A DNA stretch of 32,867 bases from Clostridia bacterium (lineage in GTDB: Bacteria > Bacillota > Clostridia > Oscillospirales > CAG-382): assembly GCA_900757905.1 (NCBI GenBank), contig CAAEPN010000138.1, forward strand, positions 1 to 32,867, read 5' to 3'. A model generated the notes under the pieces. The model was not told where the DNA came from and did no database searches. It saw nothing but the letters and a program-made list of their open reading frames with translations. Positions 30,990 through 32,867 of the stretch are shown piece after piece. Both the position numbers and the translations under genes were made by a program. The first letter of the stretch is position 1. Each line of letters begins with the position of its first letter.

Positions 30990-32657
30990 TTACGCCTCCT
31001 TTTCCGTAATAATGTCGTCGATACTGCCGCCCGGCGGAAGCATCGGAAGAACAAATTCGTTCGGATCGATCCGACAGTCAATGACGCACGGTTCGCTGGT
31101 TGCATAGGCCTTTCGGAAGACTTCCGTAAACGTTTCCGGCGTGTCGGCGTAAAAGCCCTGCGCCCCGAACGCTTCGGCAAGCTTGACAAAATCCGTCTTG
31201 CGGTTTAGCGTCGTGCTTGAATAATGCTTGTTAAAAAACAGCGTCTGCCATTGGCGAACCATGCCGAGCACGCCGTTATTGAAAATGACTACCGTTACCG
31301 GCGCACCGATCGAAACGGCCGTAGCTAACTCGTTTAAATTCATGCCGAAGCTGCCGTCGCCTGTGATAAGCACCGTCTTGCAGCCTGAACCGACCGACGC
31401 TCCGATGGCGGCGCCTAAGCCGAAGCCCATCGTGCCGAGTCCGCCGCTGGATACCATTTTGCGCGGCGCACGGAAATCGCAGTACTGGGCTGCCCACATC
31501 TGGTGCTGCCCGACGTCGGTGGCAATGACTGTTTCGGGCGTGGTTTCGGCGTTGATAATGTCGATCGCGCGTTTGGGCGTGAGCTTGTCCGTTTTGATAT
31601 AGCTCTCGTTTTCTTTGGCACGAAGCGCTGTCACAAGCGCGTCCCATGCCGGATGGACGGCACCCGGAACGGCGTCGGCAAGACGTTTGAACGAATCGAC
31701 GATATCGCCGCATACGCCGACCTCAACCGGGATATTCTTGTTGATCTCGGAAAAATCGAGGTCGAGGTGGATGATCTTGGCATTTTTTGCGTATCTTGAC
31801 TTTTTGCCGGTCGCACGGTCGGAAAAACGAACGCCGACGGCAAGGATCACGTCCGCTTCATCCTGCGCCATGGAGGACGCATAGTGTCCGTGCATGCCCT
31901 GCATGCCTAAGAAGCGTCGGTTTTCGGTGGGAACAGCGGAAAGTCCCATAAAGGAACATCCGATGAACGCGTCGATCTTGTCGGCAAGCGCACAGATGTC
32001 CTTTGCCATGCCGGCACCCGCCACGCCGCCGCCGATGTATATGTACGGACGGCTGCTGTTTTTTAGTACCTCTGCGGCGCGGTCAATATCGGCCTGCGAA
32101 GCAATCTTGTTGGGAAAAGGCTCGACAACAGATTGTTTTTCGTATTCGCCGAGATTTATCTGCACGTCTTTCGGAATATCGATAAGTACCGGGCCGGGTC
32201 TGCCGGATTTGGCGATCTTGAAGGCCTCGCGAATCACGTCGGCAAGGTCGTCGGCACTCTGCACGAAATAGTTGTGTTTGGTGATCGGCAGCGTAATGCC
32301 GGTAATATCGATCTCCTGGAAGCTGTCGCGTCCGATAAGGTCGCAGGGCACGTTGCCGGTAATGGCGACCATCGGTACGGAGTCAAGCATAGCGGTGGCA
32401 ATGCCGGTCACAAGGTTTGTCGCACCCGGACCGCTTGTGGCGATGACCACACCGACCTTTCCTGTGGCTCTCGAATAGCCGTCGGCCGCGTGCGCCGCAC
32501 CCTGTTCGTGTGCGGCAAGAACGTGCCGAAGCCGGTCGCTGTTCTGATAAAGCTCATCATAGATGTTGAGTACCTGACCGCCCGGATAACCGAATACGGT
32601 ATCGACACCCTGTTCGATCAGCGTTTCAACAAGAATTCTGGCGCCTGTCATTTTCAT
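30990..32657 (-). CDS. ilvB: Acetolactate synthase large (catalytic) subunit, biosynthetic
   Basis: ThDP- and FAD-dependent enzyme that condenses pyruvate with pyruvate or 2-oxobutyrate, the first common step of branched-chain amino acid synthesis. The 555-residue protein has the catalytic Glu51 in HEQGAAHAADGY, the FAD region (about 200-330), and the ThDP motif GDGSFGMNLNEL (433-444). Linkage to ilvN and ilvC supports the anabolic form rather than catabolic AlsS. The ATG at 32657 is chosen because AAGGAG lies 10 nt upstream; the longer frame to 32705 lacks a ribosome site. No T-box signature is visible in the 210 nt upstream. Confidence 0.96.
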   Translation of the reverse strand: MKMTGARILVETLIEQGVDTVFGYPGGQVLNIYDELYQNSDRLRHVLAAHEQGAAHAADGYSRATGKVGVVIATSGPGATNLVTGIATAMLDSVPMVAITGNVPCDLIGRDSFQEIDITGITLPITKHNYFVQSADDLADVIREAFKIAKSGRPGPVLIDIPKDVQINLGEYEKQSVVEPFPNKIASQADIDRAAEVLKNSSRPYIYIGGGVAGAGMAKDICALADKIDAFIGCSFMGLSAVPTENRRFLGMQGMHGHYASSMAQDEADVILAVGVRFSDRATGKKSRYAKNAKIIHLDLDFSEINKNIPVEVGVCGDIVDSFKRLADAVPGAVHPAWDALVTALRAKENESYIKTDKLTPKRAIDIINAETTPETVIATDVGQHQMWAAQYCDFRAPRKMVSSGGLGTMGFGLGAAIGASVGSGCKTVLITGDGSFGMNLNELATAVSIGAPVTVVIFNNGVLGMVRQWQTLFFNKHYSSTTLNRKTDFVKLAEAFGAQGFYADTPETFTEVFRKAYATSEPCVIDCRIDPNEFVLPMLPPGGSIDDIITEKEA

Positions 32658-32867
32658 GAGGTCTGTTCTCCTTTTTGGATTTGTGCTTAATATGAGTATC
32701 CGCAAAAAGCGGGATTTTTTACAGACTGTTGCAAAAGTCTATAAGTTCTTTCGGGCGAAGCCCGATTTTAATAAAAATCCGAAAAATCCGGGGACATGCG
32801 CCACGGATTTTTCACCGATAGATTCGCGAGTGTCGAAAAGCGGAGCTTTTTGGCATGAGGCGCGAGC
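32658..32867. other. ilvB upstream region with hairpins (truncated by window end)
   Basis: No gene is seen. Besides the terminator-like hairpin listed separately, TCGGGC-GAA-GCCCGA (32751-32765) and AAAAGC-GGA-GCTTTT (32836-32850) are perfect short stems, each followed on the plus strand by a short T-run, although no plus-strand gene precedes them. A clear ilvB promoter was not recognised. Confidence 0.5.
32773..32812 (-). terminator. Terminator-like hairpin about 115 nt upstream of ilvB
   Basis: On the minus strand AAAAATCCG pairs with CGGATTTTT (32812-32804 with 32790-32782), and a second CGGATTTTT follows directly (32781-32773), giving a T-rich end. It may terminate an upstream gene outside the window or act as an attenuator for ilvB. 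The tandem right arm allows two alternative stems. Confidence 0.45.

Noticed and set aside
32658..32867. T-box or leucine/valine leader peptide upstream of ilvB
   Set aside because: No T-box consensus (AGGGTGG...) is present and the only short frame encodes no run of branched-chain residues.

Overview
The window looks like chromosome from an anaerobic, probably spore-forming member of the Clostridia (Bacillota), most likely a gut-type lineage. This rests on a SpoIID sporulation hydrolase, [FeFe]-hydrogenase maturases with the TM1266-type small regulator, an ECF-type thiamine transporter under a TPP riboswitch, a DUF4886 protein, strong AAGGAG-type ribosome binding sites and sigma-A-like promoters. 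No tRNA, rRNA, CRISPR, transposase or phage gene was seen. The species cannot be named from the sequence alone.

Layout. 1-382: no gene, but a dense cluster of hairpin-forming repeats. 383-1507 (-): spoIID. 1635-2993 (+): citrate synthase. 3163-3384: a structured leader that ends in an intrinsic terminator, followed by 3415-6314 (+): TM1266-family regulator, hydG, hydF. 6381-6516: TPP riboswitch with terminator, then thiT (6534-7112, +). 7270-7998 (+): DUF4886 SGNH-like protein. 8028-9052 (+): secreted alpha/beta hydrolase broken by one frameshift. 9063-9157: long bidirectional terminator.

9157-22170 (all -): a ten-gene extracellular polysaccharide locus transcribed from a sigma-A promoter at about 22221-22249. 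In order of transcription it holds a GT4 glycosyltransferase, a GT2, two consecutive Wzz-like chain-length proteins (the second fused to a degenerate GGDEF domain), GT2, GT4, a Wzx-type flippase, a Wzy/O-antigen-ligase-like polymerase, GT2 and a CDP-glycerol glycerophosphotransferase-like enzyme. It has the parts of a Wzx/Wzy pathway but no initiating sugar-phosphate transferase and no nucleotide-sugar synthesis genes in view. The likely product is a polymer that may carry glycerol phosphate.

22631-24697 (+): a divergent EF-G-like GTPase facing a DUF815 AAA+ ATPase (24837-26060, -). 26099-32657 (all -): branched-chain amino acid genes in transcription order ilvB, ilvN, ilvC, then a 350-nt hairpin-rich gap, then leuC, leuD, leuB. 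ilvD and leuA are not in the window. The most interesting items for follow-up are the structured leader of the hydrogenase-maturation operon, the Wzz-GGDEF fusion, and the repeat hairpins at 1-306 and 28994-29313.
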